A stretch of 64,000 nucleotides of DNA. It comes from Phycisphaerae bacterium (GTDB lineage: Bacteria > Planctomycetota > Phycisphaerae > Sedimentisphaerales > UBA12454). The position numbers were made by a program, and so were the translations under genes. The stretch lies in contig JBAZHC010000005.1 in the NCBI GenBank assembly GCA_041652575.1, positions 131,466 through 195,465 of the forward strand. Reading direction: 5' to 3'. Below are positions 9,538-20,700 of the stretch, in pieces. Within the stretch, counting starts at the first letter, position 1; each line of letters begins with the position of its first letter. The notes beneath the pieces were generated by a model, which saw only the letters and a list, made by a program, of their open reading frames with translations, did no database searches and was not told the DNA's origin.

Positions 9538-9610
9538 TTTAAAACTCCTTCTAAATTCTTTTATCTGTTCTTGATGTTCCTGATGTCTCTCTCGGAAAAA
9601 ACATTTACAA

Positions 9611-9622
9611 GTAAACGCTTAC
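9611..9622. promoter_or_regulatory. Candidate LacI-family-type operator
   Basis: GTAAACGCTTAC is a 12-bp near-palindrome with a central CG, the layout typical of LacI/PurR-family operators. It lies just downstream of the predicted transcription start of the TPR gene, a position suited to repression. No LacI-type gene is in the window. The assignment rests on shape alone. Confidence 0.35.
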
Positions 9623-9630
9623 CTAAAGAT

Positions 9631-9658
9631 ATAATATACTTTTAAATTCGGCTGTCAA
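9631..9658 (-). promoter_or_regulatory. Sigma70-type promoter for the TPR/PLA2-like/propeller gene run
   Basis: On the minus strand TTGACA (9658-9653) and TATTAT (9636-9631) are separated by 16 bp. The first gene starts at 9537, leaving a leader of about 85 nt. Confidence 0.55.
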
Positions 9659-9660
9659 CA

Positions 9661-9748
9661 TTTTTTTGGGGGGTATAAATCTGTTATAAATGTATTGTCC
9701 GGCTTATTATGCCATTGTGGGTGGATTATTCACTATCCCCCAAAAAAA
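9661..9748. other. Inverted repeat in the 9538-10138 intergenic region
   Basis: TTTTTTTGGGGG (9661-9672) is a perfect reverse complement of CCCCCAAAAAAA (9737-9748), with 64 bp between. It lies in a 600-bp AT-rich gap between divergent genes. The rest of the gap shows no open frame I would call a gene. It has a small GCGGC-AGGA-GCCGC hairpin at 9964-9977 and a very AT-rich tract at 9750-9890. The role is unknown. Confidence 0.45.
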
Positions 9749-10138
9749 TATTAATAATTTTTAAAAAATTCAAGATAAAACCGATGTAAACGGACATAAC
9801 ATTTTATTATATAAATAGTTATATAAATTAAAAAATTGAGAGTTTTGAATATATTCTTCCTCTTTTTTAATAAAAAATTTATTGAATCTTGCCATTGGCG
9901 TCATCGTCAAAGCAGAGAAATGCATTCATTGTTGGCAGGGTGGTTTGTTACATATCTCAGGCAGCGGCAGGAGCCGCATTTATATCAAGAATACGCTCTC
10001 CTATAAATCACAGTAAAGCTGGAGAAAAATAACGTGTTTTGCCGATAAAATTTGGTATGGCGTCGCAATAAGTTTGCGCGCATAATGCAGAATATTACTT
10101 TTTTATAGGACCTTTGGAAATTTTTTGTGAGGTGAACG

Positions 10139-12610
10139 TTGAATAAGCCGGTGAATTTAAGCTCAAAGGCAGTGCAGGTAATCGCCCTGGCAATTGTGGC
10201 GATGTTATTTTTCAGCTGCATGAGTTTCAATATAGGTGATTTTCCAAGTAAATATGTCTGGCCGAACAATCATCCCGCGGTCAACTGGTGCGGCGCCGTT
10301 GGAGCCTTTTTCGCGTATTACCTGATGTACTACGTCGGGCCGGGCGTGTTTATCGCGCTTGCCGCCGCTGCTGCCGCGATTATTGTGAAACTTGCGGACA
10401 AAAAAATCAGCCAGCCGATTTTGCGAGTCGTCGGAATGCTGCTTGTAACGACGGCGGTCTCGTCGGTAATTTATATGATTCGCCGTCATGCGGCATCGGC
10501 TCTGCCGACAGGAAGTGGCGGAATCCTCGGCGCAGGAACGGTGTTATTTTTGAAAAAGAATTTTTCACTGCTCGGTACGGTAATTATCGTTCTGAGCGGC
10601 TTCATCGTAGGTTCGATTCTTTTGGCCGATTCGCTGGTTATGGGCCTGCTTCATTTGAGCGGCAGTGTGTTTATGCGGACACTTGGAGTTTTTGCTCCCG
10701 CGTGGTCGGCTGCGAGAAAACGCTCACAGAAAATTTCAGAAATATGGAAAAAATTAAGCGTTAAAAAAGCTCAGCCTTCAGTGGCACAGCTCCTTGCCGA
10801 AGAGGCGCAGTCCGTCCTGGGGCGAGACCTCGCCGCCGGCGGGCAGATTATCCAGCCGGTGCCTGTGCCTGGGGATATTGGAATAAAAACAGACGAGGTA
10901 ATCGAAGACCATCTGGAGAAGAAACTTTTAATTTCCAAAAAAGACCAGCCTGAAGTTAAGGCTGTCGAACCGGCGTACGAGTCGGAAAGTTTTGACGGCT
11001 ATCAGCTTCCTCCGCTGGATATGCTTATGGAGCCGGAATATAATTTCGGCACCGTACAGGAAAAGATTATCAGGGCCAAATCCTCGGCTCTCGAGCAGGT
11101 GCTCAACGAATTCGGCATTGAAGCGCACGTTGTCGGTTCCGAGCCGGGACCTACGATAACGATGTTCGAACTGGCGCTTGCGCCGGGCGTTAAGGTCAGT
11201 CAGATATCGAATCTTTCCAATGACATAGCGCGTGCCCTTGGCGCTCTGGCAGTGCGTATCGTTGCGCCTCTGGCCGGTAAACATACGATTGGAATCGAAG
11301 TGCCGAATAGTCAGAAGGAAACCGTTAGGCTCAAGGACCTGATTGTACGCGCAGGCGAAACCTATAAGCGAATGGAACTGCCGCTGTTTCTCGGCAAGGA
11401 CTCTTCCGGCCAGGCGATTGTCAGCGACCTGTCGACTATGCCTCATCTGCTTATCGCCGGCACAACAGGTTCCGGAAAAAGCGTGTGCATAAACAGTATC
11501 ATTATGAGCATTATGCTGACGAAACGGCCGAACGAGGTGAAACTTGTTCTGGTCGACCCGAAGATGGTTGAAATGACGGCCTTTTCCAAAATCCCGCACC
11601 TGATGGCGCCGATAGTTACGGAAATCAGCAAGGCCGAGCAAATATTCGAATGGGCCACGATGAAAATGGATGAACGCTACGCCCTCTTTGCCGAGGCCGG
11701 CGTGAAAAATATCGCAGGATACAATTTGCTTGGCACCGAGGAAATCATCCGCAGGTTTAATCCGCAAAGTCCCGATGAAGAGGCGAAGATTCCGAAACGC
11801 CTGCCTTATTTTATGATAATCGTCGATGAGCTTGCCGACCTTATGATGACCTCGTCGAAAGAAATAGAAAGCTATATCGTCCGTATCGCTCAGAAGAGCA
11901 GGGCGGTTGGTATTCATATAGTTCTTGCCACGCAGCGGCCGCAGGCGACGGTTGTCACAGGCCTCATCAAGGCAAACCTGCCGAGCCGTATAAGCTTCCG
12001 CGTCGCTTCGAGAATGGACAGCAGAATTGTGCTCGACCAGAACGGCGCCGAAACGCTGCTGGGTCAGGGCGATATGCTGTTCCTCAAACCCGGCACAAGC
12101 GACCTTGTTCGGGCTCAGGGCGCTTTCGTCGATGATACGGAAGTCCGCAAGGTCGTACAGCATCTTGCCGAACAGGCCGAGCCGCAATTCCATCCCGAGC
12201 TTATGCAGCTTAATCGTCTCGATGCGAGCGAGGCGGGCAAAGATGAACTGTTCGACCAGGCCGCGAGAATCATACTCGAATCGCAGCGCGGCAGTGTTTC
12301 TCTATTGCAGAGAAAACTCAGTATCGGCTACGCCCGCGCAAGCAGAATTATCGAAGCAATGGGCGCTTCTGGAATCCTCGGTGAATATAAAGGCAGCCAG
12401 GCCCGTGAAGTTTTGATGACGCTCGAAGAATATGAACGGCTCAGGAACCAGATGGAAGCTGATAAAGACGCCGGATACGCAGATATGCAGGATGATGAAC
12501 CCCAGGCTGACGATGAAGAAAATGAACCGCTGGACAAGTCGCCGCACAGCGTTAAGGAAGTTAATTATGATTACTCCGCTCCCCAGCAGCAGGAGATTAT
12601 AAATTCTTAG
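10139..12610 (+). CDS. ftsK: FtsK/SpoIIIE-type DNA translocase
   Basis: This 823-residue membrane-anchored motor pumps DNA toward the division septum and helps resolve and segregate chromosomes. The first 190 residues hold four or five hydrophobic segments. The motor has AGTTGSGKSVCIN (Walker A, near residue 440), IIVDELADLM (Walker B, near 562) and LATQRPQA near 600. A C-terminal winged-helix gamma domain near 695-760 (GSVSLLQRKLSIGYARASRIIE) would read KOPS-like sequences. The start is TTG 10139 behind GAGGTG; the GTG 6 bp before it hits a stop at once, so TTG is the likely initiator. The zinc-ribbon gene follows after 7 bp. Confidence 0.93.
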   Translation: MNKPVNLSSKAVQVIALAIVAMLFFSCMSFNIGDFPSKYVWPNNHPAVNWCGAVGAFFAYYLMYYVGPGVFIALAAAAAAIIVKLADKKISQPILRVVGMLLVTTAVSSVIYMIRRHAASALPTGSGGILGAGTVLFLKKNFSLLGTVIIVLSGFIVGSILLADSLVMGLLHLSGSVFMRTLGVFAPAWSAARKRSQKISEIWKKLSVKKAQPSVAQLLAEEAQSVLGRDLAAGGQIIQPVPVPGDIGIKTDEVIEDHLEKKLLISKKDQPEVKAVEPAYESESFDGYQLPPLDMLMEPEYNFGTVQEKIIRAKSSALEQVLNEFGIEAHVVGSEPGPTITMFELALAPGVKVSQISNLSNDIARALGALAVRIVAPLAGKHTIGIEVPNSQKETVRLKDLIVRAGETYKRMELPLFLGKDSSGQAIVSDLSTMPHLLIAGTTGSGKSVCINSIIMSIMLTKRPNEVKLVLVDPKMVEMTAFSKIPHLMAPIVTEISKAEQIFEWATMKMDERYALFAEAGVKNIAGYNLLGTEEIIRRFNPQSPDEEAKIPKRLPYFMIIVDELADLMMTSSKEIESYIVRIAQKSRAVGIHIVLATQRPQATVVTGLIKANLPSRISFRVASRMDSRIVLDQNGAETLLGQGDMLFLKPGTSDLVRAQGAFVDDTEVRKVVQHLAEQAEPQFHPELMQLNRLDASEAGKDELFDQAARIILESQRGSVSLLQRKLSIGYARASRIIEAMGASGILGEYKGSQAREVLMTLEEYERLRNQMEADKDAGYADMQDDEPQADDEENEPLDKSPHSVKEVNYDYSAPQQQEIINS

Positions 12611-12617
12611 GTCTGAT

Positions 12618-13319
12618 ATGCCTGAATACAAACAAATGGTGCAGAATTTGCCGCAGGGCACTAAGCAATGTCCTTATTGTGCTGAGCTGATTCTCACTGC
12701 CGCGATAAAGTGCCGCTACTGCGGCGAGTTTCTTAACAAGCCTGTTAAAACAGAAGCTGAGCCTTCGCAGGAAAAATCGCCGGATAAGGAAATTCAGGCT
12801 GAGAAGTTTTTCGAGGCGTCGCCTTCGCTTTGGATACTCGCCGGCAATTTCCTGAAAATAGCAATTGTTTTTACGGTATGTTATTTTATGGCGTTCTGGC
12901 CGGTTAAAAAACTTCTGACAAACCTTAAACTTCCCACTGATGCAATTGCTGAAATAGAAAAATATAGAGCCATCGTGGCTCTATCACTGGCCGCGGCGGC
13001 ATTGATTATCTTTTTATTCAGGGTCATCAAACTGAAAAGTATTCGCTACAGGGTGACCACCGACAGGATTGAATGGGCAAGAGGACTGCTTGAAAGACGC
13101 ATCGACAATATCGATATGTTCCGGATTGTCGATATGAGTATGCACCGAAGTTTTTCGGACAGGCTTACGGGAATAGGTTCTGTTACGCTGATTACCAATG
13201 ACAAGACCGACCCTGAATTCAGGTTTGAAAAAGTACGCAGACCGAAACAGCTTTACGACCTCATTAAAAAGGCAAGCCTCGACGCCGACGGCAAAAGAAG
13301 CGTCGTTCATCTCGAATAA
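12618..13319 (+). CDS. Membrane protein with zinc ribbon and bacterial PH domain
   Basis: The 233 residues begin with a double-CxxC zinc ribbon (CPYCAEL and CRYCGEF, residues 15-40), followed by an acidic linker. Two transmembrane helices lie near 75-95 and 120-140, and a C-terminal bacterial PH domain (DUF304/YdbS-like) near 145-220, with IRYRVTTDRI and the IDMFRIVDM strands. Proteins of this build are common but poorly characterised inner-membrane proteins. It begins 7 bp after ftsK and is probably cotranscribed with it. No enzymatic function is visible. Confidence 0.75.
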   Translation: MPEYKQMVQNLPQGTKQCPYCAELILTAAIKCRYCGEFLNKPVKTEAEPSQEKSPDKEIQAEKFFEASPSLWILAGNFLKIAIVFTVCYFMAFWPVKKLLTNLKLPTDAIAEIEKYRAIVALSLAAAALIIFLFRVIKLKSIRYRVTTDRIEWARGLLERRIDNIDMFRIVDMSMHRSFSDRLTGIGSVTLITNDKTDPEFRFEKVRRPKQLYDLIKKASLDADGKRSVVHLE

Positions 13320-13411
13320 TGCTGATAATTGCTGATTGGGTAAATTCCAGTGATATTTTTCTTGATTTTCCGGTACATTCAGTGGTCTAATATCCCAAAA
13401 GGAGACACGAG

Positions 13412-16114
13412 ATGAGACCTGGAAAATTGATTTTGATATCAGGTTTAATAGTTTGCATCGGCCTGACTTTCTGGCAAAAAAATAACCTCAAAACCATCTT
13501 TGGCGAATATTGGACTATACATAAAAGTTATTACTATGACGATTATAGCTGGAAAACAAAGCAGCCGGCGATAAAACCAAAAATTGCGGAAACCGATCCC
13601 GAAACGGCAGCAATTGTAAATTATAGATTAATTTATCGCGGAGATATACCAGGTATAGAAATATTGCCGCAGAATATACTCGAATTCCCAAATAACCAAT
13701 ATTTTATTTATGAACTCTGCGAGTTATTAGTTCATATTTCAGGAAATTGGCTTGACCCTGAAATTCTGATTAACCTGTCAAACAGACTTATCCGGTTAAA
13801 TGAGAAAAATGCGGCATATCATTATTTGAAGGCTTACGCATTATTCCGTTCCAGAACAGATAATGATTTTAATGCTACAATCAAAGAATTAAAGATAGCC
13901 CAAAAATGTGAATATTATAAATCCCCGTATTCAATTTATAAGGATAGGGCCGTATCGATTGGTCGAAAACAGAAATTGCATAATCGTTTGATTGAAGAAC
14001 TGGATTTTGATATTTCAATTAACGATTCTACAAGGGAAATTTATCGAACATTAATATCGTATCAAAATCTGCTTATTACAGAAGGCAATTTCACACAGGC
14101 CGATGAAATAGCAGATGTTCTTAAAATGTTGCTTAAAGTTGAATATGAACCTGTTATGCGTTCTGTTCCGCATTCAATGCGTGGAATGATCAGTTTCTGG
14201 GATTTGCCGCAACAGATAGATCTTAGAAGAAAAAATCTTACCGCTTCACAGACAAATGCAAAAAGAATGGAAATGTGCGCAATTGCCAGTCCCGAAAAAA
14301 TTATCTCATATAAGAAAGAAAATGTACCAAAGAAGATATACGGTTTTTACGCTTTAAGCTTGTTGCCTTTTTTATATCTTTATAGAATGATGTGTGTTTT
14401 TGGGGTTGCGGCTGCTATTTTATTTATAATATCTTTTGTCAGCAAAGACAATGTATCAGGTAAACTTAAAAAGGCTGATATAATCAGGTTTTTTGTCTTC
14501 AGTTCTGTTTTTTTCACGGCTGGACAGGCTATTCTTATAGCTGAATTTTTTTTGAACTCAGATTTTGATGAATGTAGCCATTTAAGCTATGCGGATATTT
14601 TATTTATCCCGCCTCATTTCTCTGATATAAATTTTCGTGACATAAAGGAATTGTTTAAAGAGCCCTTTTTCTTCTTCGTGTTTGTTTTGCCTTTTGCAAT
14701 TACAATTTTGATAGCTCTTATAAAATTCTTTAAACCAAAATTTGACAATTTGATTACACGCTTTATTGCTGGTATTTTAATTTCAATACCGCTGGGTCTG
14801 GCAACACTATTTCTCACCGGCGATAAATATACCAAATACCTGCCGGTAATTGTTTTTCTTTTATTTGTGTTTAAATATTCTTTCCGAAAAATTACTTTCA
14901 GAGATATCTTTAAATCCATTGCCGGTAGCTCAAGAAATGAAATTCCTGTATTGCGAACTAATTTACTCAAGCTCTCAATTCTTTCGGTGATTCTGTGCTG
15001 GCTTGGTATTTTATTCCTGGCCGCTCCGGTTAAAAAATCGATGGAAAAAGAAGAGAAAACCGTCCCGGCTTATTCTTATCAGCCGCAAAAAGATTATGAA
15101 AAAGCATATCAGAATGTTTTAAATGAAATTAACGATGCGAACAATTATATGTCATTTAATGCAAGCTATATTTCCTTCGTAAAATCAGTTGATTTACCTG
15201 CGATTATAGAAGAATTCATGGAAAAACGATGTACACATGGCTATGTAATGCCTCCGGGGTTTCATTCAGAGGAAACCATAGATTACAATACGAATACCGA
15301 CTTTTGTATTTCAAATTTATTGCGAGATGCCGGCAAAGACCAGATGCCTGTAATACTTAGTTATATGAAAAATCCGGATATCGGAAGATCTTTGATTTAC
15401 AGGGCTCAATTAGGCGATAAAAGCGCTAAAGAAAAATTACAGAGACTGCTTGGGGAAAAGATTGGCGATGTAAATAATAGTACTAAATTAGATACCATAG
15501 AGGATTTTTCAAAACCTGATGAAATAGAAATAATTTCAGCATTAGCGGTAATTTCCGAACCTGAATATGCTTATGAATTGTATAAGGATTATTTTGAAAG
15601 GAATCCTTTGGGAAAAGAATGTCACAATTTTGATTTTAGATTCTTTTGCCTGCTTCCGAAGGATTTAGTTTTAAAGATTTTTAATCTGTATCTTGATGAA
15701 GTACAAACTAATCCTGGAAGTTCTGATGATTACAGAAGGCTAAATCCATTAGCGGACTTACGCAGCTTTGAAGGTTTATATTGGGATAGCCCTACCGCAA
15801 AAAGAATATTAAATTTAATGTTGGGCGTATATGACAAGGAGAATAGAGGATTGGAAACCTTTGGAGTTGAATATTATTTGACATCCGAGGACGCCGTCCT
15901 GCTTGTCAAAGGGCTGCAAAGTAATAATGAAGATTTAAGGGCATGGTGTCTTTGCCAGTTAAGAAAAATCGATTATAAATTCAGCGCAGATGAGCTTAAG
16001 AAAATTGCCGGGGATAAAAGCTGGAAGGTAAGAGCAAATCTGGCGATTTTTGATAAATCTTTGATTAACGATAACGAAATGAGTGCCTTTGTAAACTTGC
16101 TGAAAGCTCTATAA
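13412..16114 (+). CDS. Large membrane protein with C-terminal HEAT-like region, function unknown
   Basis: This 900-residue protein is preceded by AAAGGAGA. One N-terminal hydrophobic helix (residues 5-20) anchors a helical, TPR-like region to about residue 290. Six or seven transmembrane helices follow between about 305 and 545, then a large soluble C-terminal region. The last part (LRAWCLCQLRK, then WKVRANLAIF) resembles HEAT repeats. The gene is clearly AT-richer than ftsK and cimA beside it, which could indicate relaxed selection or separate origin. I recognise no family. Confidence 0.6.
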   Translation: MRPGKLILISGLIVCIGLTFWQKNNLKTIFGEYWTIHKSYYYDDYSWKTKQPAIKPKIAETDPETAAIVNYRLIYRGDIPGIEILPQNILEFPNNQYFIYELCELLVHISGNWLDPEILINLSNRLIRLNEKNAAYHYLKAYALFRSRTDNDFNATIKELKIAQKCEYYKSPYSIYKDRAVSIGRKQKLHNRLIEELDFDISINDSTREIYRTLISYQNLLITEGNFTQADEIADVLKMLLKVEYEPVMRSVPHSMRGMISFWDLPQQIDLRRKNLTASQTNAKRMEMCAIASPEKIISYKKENVPKKIYGFYALSLLPFLYLYRMMCVFGVAAAILFIISFVSKDNVSGKLKKADIIRFFVFSSVFFTAGQAILIAEFFLNSDFDECSHLSYADILFIPPHFSDINFRDIKELFKEPFFFFVFVLPFAITILIALIKFFKPKFDNLITRFIAGILISIPLGLATLFLTGDKYTKYLPVIVFLLFVFKYSFRKITFRDIFKSIAGSSRNEIPVLRTNLLKLSILSVILCWLGILFLAAPVKKSMEKEEKTVPAYSYQPQKDYEKAYQNVLNEINDANNYMSFNASYISFVKSVDLPAIIEEFMEKRCTHGYVMPPGFHSEETIDYNTNTDFCISNLLRDAGKDQMPVILSYMKNPDIGRSLIYRAQLGDKSAKEKLQRLLGEKIGDVNNSTKLDTIEDFSKPDEIEIISALAVISEPEYAYELYKDYFERNPLGKECHNFDFRFFCLLPKDLVLKIFNLYLDEVQTNPGSSDDYRRLNPLADLRSFEGLYWDSPTAKRILNLMLGVYDKENRGLETFGVEYYLTSEDAVLLVKGLQSNNEDLRAWCLCQLRKIDYKFSADELKKIAGDKSWKVRANLAIFDKSLINDNEMSAFVNLLKAL

Positions 16115-16208
16115 TGCCCTATATTCTGTCCCCTATACCCTATTATAATTTTCCTTTACTTTTTCTGTCTTTTTTATTAAATTAATCTTTTGTTTTAAAC
16201 AGGCAGAT

Positions 16209-17786
16209 ATGGAAAGAATCAAAATCTACGACACAACTCTTCGCGATGGAATGCAGGCCGAAGGCGTCAGTTTTTCGCTCGACGACAAGCTTGCGATAGC
16301 AAAACATCTCGACAAGCTGGGCTTCGACTACATCGAAGGCGGCTACGCGTCGAGCAATCAAAAGGAAATGCAGTTCTTTCTTGAGGCCGCCAAACTCGAT
16401 TTAAAATCAGCGAAAATCGCCGGCTTCGGCAATACCCGCAGAGCCGACGCTACCTGTCAGACCGATGCATCGTTGAACGCTATTCTTGCCTGCAAAACTC
16501 CCGTTGCCACACTTGTCGGCAAATGCTGGGATTTGCACGTTACAGAAGTCCTTCGATGCAGTCTCGATGATAATATAAAAATCTGCGCCGAATCCGTACA
16601 ATATATGAAGTCGAAAGGTCTGGAAGTAATTTTCGACGCCGAGCATTTCTTCGACGGGTTCAAAAAAAATTCTGATTACGCGATGAAGGTTCTCGCCGCT
16701 GTTGTCGACGCCGGCACCGATGTAATTGTGCTTTGCGAAACTAATGGCGGATGTCTGCCGAATGACGTTTATGACATGACAAAAGCTGTAAAGCAAAAAT
16801 TCGGCAAAGTATCGCTCGGTATTCATTGTCATAACGATACCGATTGTGCGGTCGCGAATTCTCTTGCCGCGGTTCACGCAGGAGCGAGACACGTGCAAGG
16901 CACAATCAACGGCCTTGGCGAAAGAACCGGAAACGCGAACCTGTGCACGATTATTCCTAATCTCGCGATTAAGATGGGCTATGAGATACTCAGTCCCGAT
17001 AAAATAAAAATGCTGTCCGAGACTTCGCGGTTCATTTCGGAAACAGCTAATCTATCACCTGCTTCGAATATGCCTTATGTCGGCGAAAGCGCGTTTGCGC
17101 ACAAAGCAGGCCTGCACGTCGATGCGCTGCGTAAGAACAAAAAGACTTACGAGCATATCGACCCGGCTCTTGTCGGCAACGAACGGCGGTTTCTGATTTC
17201 CGAGCTTTCCGGAAAGGCCAACGTCCTTGCCAAACTTGAAAAAGCAAACATCGCTCAGGACAAAGACCTCGCAAAAAAAATTCTCGACAAGGTTCAGGAC
17301 CTCGAAAACAAGGGCTATCAGTTCGAGGCCGCCGAGGCCAGTTTCGAGTTGCTCGTCAAAAAAATAATGAGAACTTATAAGCCTTTCTTTAAGCTCGAAA
17401 AATTCCACGTAACTGTCGAGAAGGATCTTTACGGCAAAATGGTCAGCCAGGCTACCGTCAAACTTATTGTCAACGGTTCTGTCGAACACGTCGTCAGTGA
17501 AAGCGACGGCCCCGTCGATGCGCTTTACAGTGCGCTGTGTAAATCTCTCGAGAGGTTATACCCGACTGTCCGTGAAATGCATCTTATCGATTATAAGGTT
17601 CGTATCGTTAATCCCGCCGCCGCCACCGCCGCCACGATAAGAGTTATCATTGAAACCCGCGACAAGGATGCGATTTGGGGAACTGTCGGCGTTTCGGAAA
17701 ACATCATCGAGGCAAGCTGGCAGGCTCTCGTTGACAGTGTCGAATACAAACTCCTCAAAGACGGCAAGATTCCGCAAAACGACTGA
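16209..17786 (+). CDS. cimA: (R)-citramalate synthase
   Basis: This enzyme condenses pyruvate with acetyl-CoA to citramalate, the first step of the pyruvate route to isoleucine. The 525 residues include the DTTLRDGMQAEGVSFS motif near residue 8, a TIM barrel with the metal-binding GIHCHNDTDCAVANS near 205, and NGLGERTGNANL near 238. The C-terminal regulatory LeuA-type domain spans 370-510. The DTTLRDGxQ and HxHND motifs are shared with isopropylmalate synthases, while the overall length and the GLGERTGNA segment favour citramalate synthase. Its stop lies 6 bp from the convergent dnaE stop. Confidence 0.88.
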   Translation: MERIKIYDTTLRDGMQAEGVSFSLDDKLAIAKHLDKLGFDYIEGGYASSNQKEMQFFLEAAKLDLKSAKIAGFGNTRRADATCQTDASLNAILACKTPVATLVGKCWDLHVTEVLRCSLDDNIKICAESVQYMKSKGLEVIFDAEHFFDGFKKNSDYAMKVLAAVVDAGTDVIVLCETNGGCLPNDVYDMTKAVKQKFGKVSLGIHCHNDTDCAVANSLAAVHAGARHVQGTINGLGERTGNANLCTIIPNLAIKMGYEILSPDKIKMLSETSRFISETANLSPASNMPYVGESAFAHKAGLHVDALRKNKKTYEHIDPALVGNERRFLISELSGKANVLAKLEKANIAQDKDLAKKILDKVQDLENKGYQFEAAEASFELLVKKIMRTYKPFFKLEKFHVTVEKDLYGKMVSQATVKLIVNGSVEHVVSESDGPVDALYSALCKSLERLYPTVREMHLIDYKVRIVNPAAATAATIRVIIETRDKDAIWGTVGVSENIIEASWQALVDSVEYKLLKDGKIPQND

Positions 17787-17792
17787 TAATTG

Positions 17793-20700
17793 TCATCTCG
17801 ACAACTGAAAATTATTCGCACCGAGAAGCTGTTCCATCTGCCGGCAGAAATCCGTCGATGGATTGACATTCAGATTCCTGCCCGCCATGGTCTTGACCTT
17901 GAAACCCGTGTTTGTTTTTACGGTTATATAAACCGGACTTTTTCCGCGATGCGCCGAACAGATACTTTTTAATCGCGCGATTTTTTCCTTCGTTGCCTGC
18001 GCCTCGTCCAGCAGAATATTTACGCTCCTGTTGGCTGTTATCTTCGTCGCCGCGTGTTCGATATCGATTAACTCTTCGCATATAATCTGCGGCGTTTCCC
18101 TCGTCAGGTCAACTTTACCCCTGACGAACAGGATTTTATCGACCGCCAGCATTTGCCCGAACACCGCGAAACAATCCGACCACATCACGACTTCGCAGTT
18201 TCCCTGCAAATCCTGAAGTGTAAATACCGCCATCTTGGCACCGGCGTTTCTGCCGTTGCGGGTTACGATACTTCGGACTTTCTGAACCATCCCGCCGATA
18301 ATCACCGGCCTGCCGGAAGTTTCATCCTTGAGCTGCGATGTATTCAGCGTACTGTAAACACTTATAGTATCGGCGTGTTCGCTTAGCGGATTTTTCGTAA
18401 CATAAAGACCGAGCACTTCTTTTTCATAAGCGAGCATCTGCGTCTCCGGCCACGCGGGCACATCCGGAAGTTTCAAATGGTCAGTTTCATAATCCTGTTT
18501 TACCTCATCTGACTCGAACAGTCCCATCTGTCCGCTGGCCCGGTCGGTCTGCATATTCGCCCCGGCTTTCATCATTATCTCGAGTCCGGCCATCATTTGC
18601 GACCTGCTTCCGCCGAGATTATCGAATGCTCCTGCCTTTATTAATGATTCCATTACCTGTTTATTGACCAGCCGCAAATCGACGTTTTCGCAAAAGTGAA
18701 ACAGGCTGTGGAATTGTCCGACTCTTTCTCTTGCCGCGATAATCTGCTCGACCGCCTTTTCGCCTACGCCTTTAACCGCGGCAAGTCCGAAACGTATCAG
18801 GCCCTTGCCTGCTTTTCGATGGCTTTCCTCTTCGTAGATGACCGTAAAATCGTTCGAGCTTTCGTTTATATCCGGCGGAGCAACCTCAATTCCCATCTGC
18901 CTGCACTCGCCGATATAATCGGCGACCTTGTCGGCATCGCCTTTTTCATAAGTCAAAAGCGAAGCCATGAATTCCACCGGCCAGTAAGCCTTCAGATATG
19001 CCGTCTGAAAAGCGATGAAAGAATATCTTGTCGCGTGGCTCTTGTTGAAACCGTAACCGGCGAACCGTTCGATAAGTTCGAAAATTTCATCGGCCTTGTG
19101 CTGATTCAGTCCCTTTTCCGCGCAGCCCTCGATAAATTTATGTCTCTGTTTGGAAATAACCGAGGCCTGTTTCTTGCTTATCGCCTTGATAAGCGTATAG
19201 GCCTGTCGCAGCGGTATATCGCCCAGCCTGTTGCAGATTCGCATCACCTGTTCCTGATATACCATAATCCCGAAAGTCTCTTCGAGTACTTCCTTCATTA
19301 TCTGGTGCGGCACGTCCCATTTGGCCCCGTGTTTACGGTCGATGAAATCTCCGATAAGTGCCATCGGCCCCGGCCGGTACAGAGCGTTTGCCGCGATGAG
19401 GTCTTCGATTCGGTCGGGTTTGAGCCGCATAAGCAAATCCTGCATCCCCCCCGATTCGAACTGGAAAATGCCTTTCGTCTTGCCGGATGCGAATATCTCG
19501 AAAACCTTCGCATCGGCAATGTCAATCTTCTCGATATCGATTTTGACTCCGTGCGTCGCTTCCACAAGATTGATAGTCTGCTGAATAACGCTCAGTGTCC
19601 GCAAACCGAGAAAGTCCATCTTCAGCAGACCGATTTTGTCAATCAGCGGACCTTCGTATTGAGTAACGACATCTTCAGATTTCGAATCGCGGTACAGCGG
19701 CACAAAATTCGTCAAAGGTTCATCGGCAATCACAACACCGCAGGCGTGCACCGATGCGTGCCGGGCGAGACCTTCCAGTCTCTTTCCTATATCTATAACT
19801 TTTCTTGTCGTAGGATTATTTTCATAAGCGCTCTTTAAATCCGGCTCCTGCTTAAGCGCGTCTTCGAGCGTAATGCCCAAACTTGCCGGCACGAGTTTGG
19901 CAAGTTTGTCCGCCTCGGCCAAAGGAACGTCGAGAACTCTGCATACATCGCGTATGACCGCGCGGGCCTTCATCGTGCCGAAGGTAATAATCTGGGCGAT
20001 ATGACCATACTTGTTGCGGACATAATCCAGAAGTTTTGCCCTGCCGTCCTGGCAGATGTCGATATCGATATCAGGCATCTCGTTTCGTTCGGGGTCCATA
20101 AACCGCTCGAACAGCAAATCGTATTTAATCGGGTCGACATTGCACAGACCCAGGCAATACCCGACAACCGTTCCGACTCCGCTGCCCCTGGCCCCGGTCG
20201 GAATATTATTCTCCGTCGCATATCGGCAGAAATCCCACACAATCAGAAAATAACTCGAAAAACCTTTGCTCTCGATAACCGTCAATTCATGGTCGATCCG
20301 CTGTTTTATCTCGTCTGTGATTTTGCCGTAGCGTTTTTCCGCGCCTTCGTAACAGAGTTTCGTCAGAAACTTGTCAGGCGTCGAACCGTCCGCCGGCTTG
20401 AAACTCGGCGCGTGCCGATGCTTCGTGTCGATTTCCACATTGCATCTTTCGGCGACAAGCAGTGTATTATCGCACGCATCCGGTACATCCGCGAAAAGCT
20501 GACGCATCTCCGCCGGCGTTTTCACATATACATCGGCCGGATACTTCATCCTGTCGGTGTCCGTAACTTTTTTCCCCGTACTGATGCATGTAAGAGCGTC
20601 GTGCGCTTCGTAATCGTCCGCGTCGAGAAAATGACAGTCGTTCGTCGCCAGCAGCGGCAGCGACATCTTCCGCGCAAGGTCGATTATCGCGCCGCGAACG

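Noticed and set aside
10928..12193. 421-codon minus-strand frame inside ftsK
   Set aside because: Antisense shadow of the FtsK motor domain; the translation shows no known motif.
18696..20001. Long plus-strand frames inside dnaE
   Set aside because: Antisense of a full-length DnaE with all catalytic motifs.
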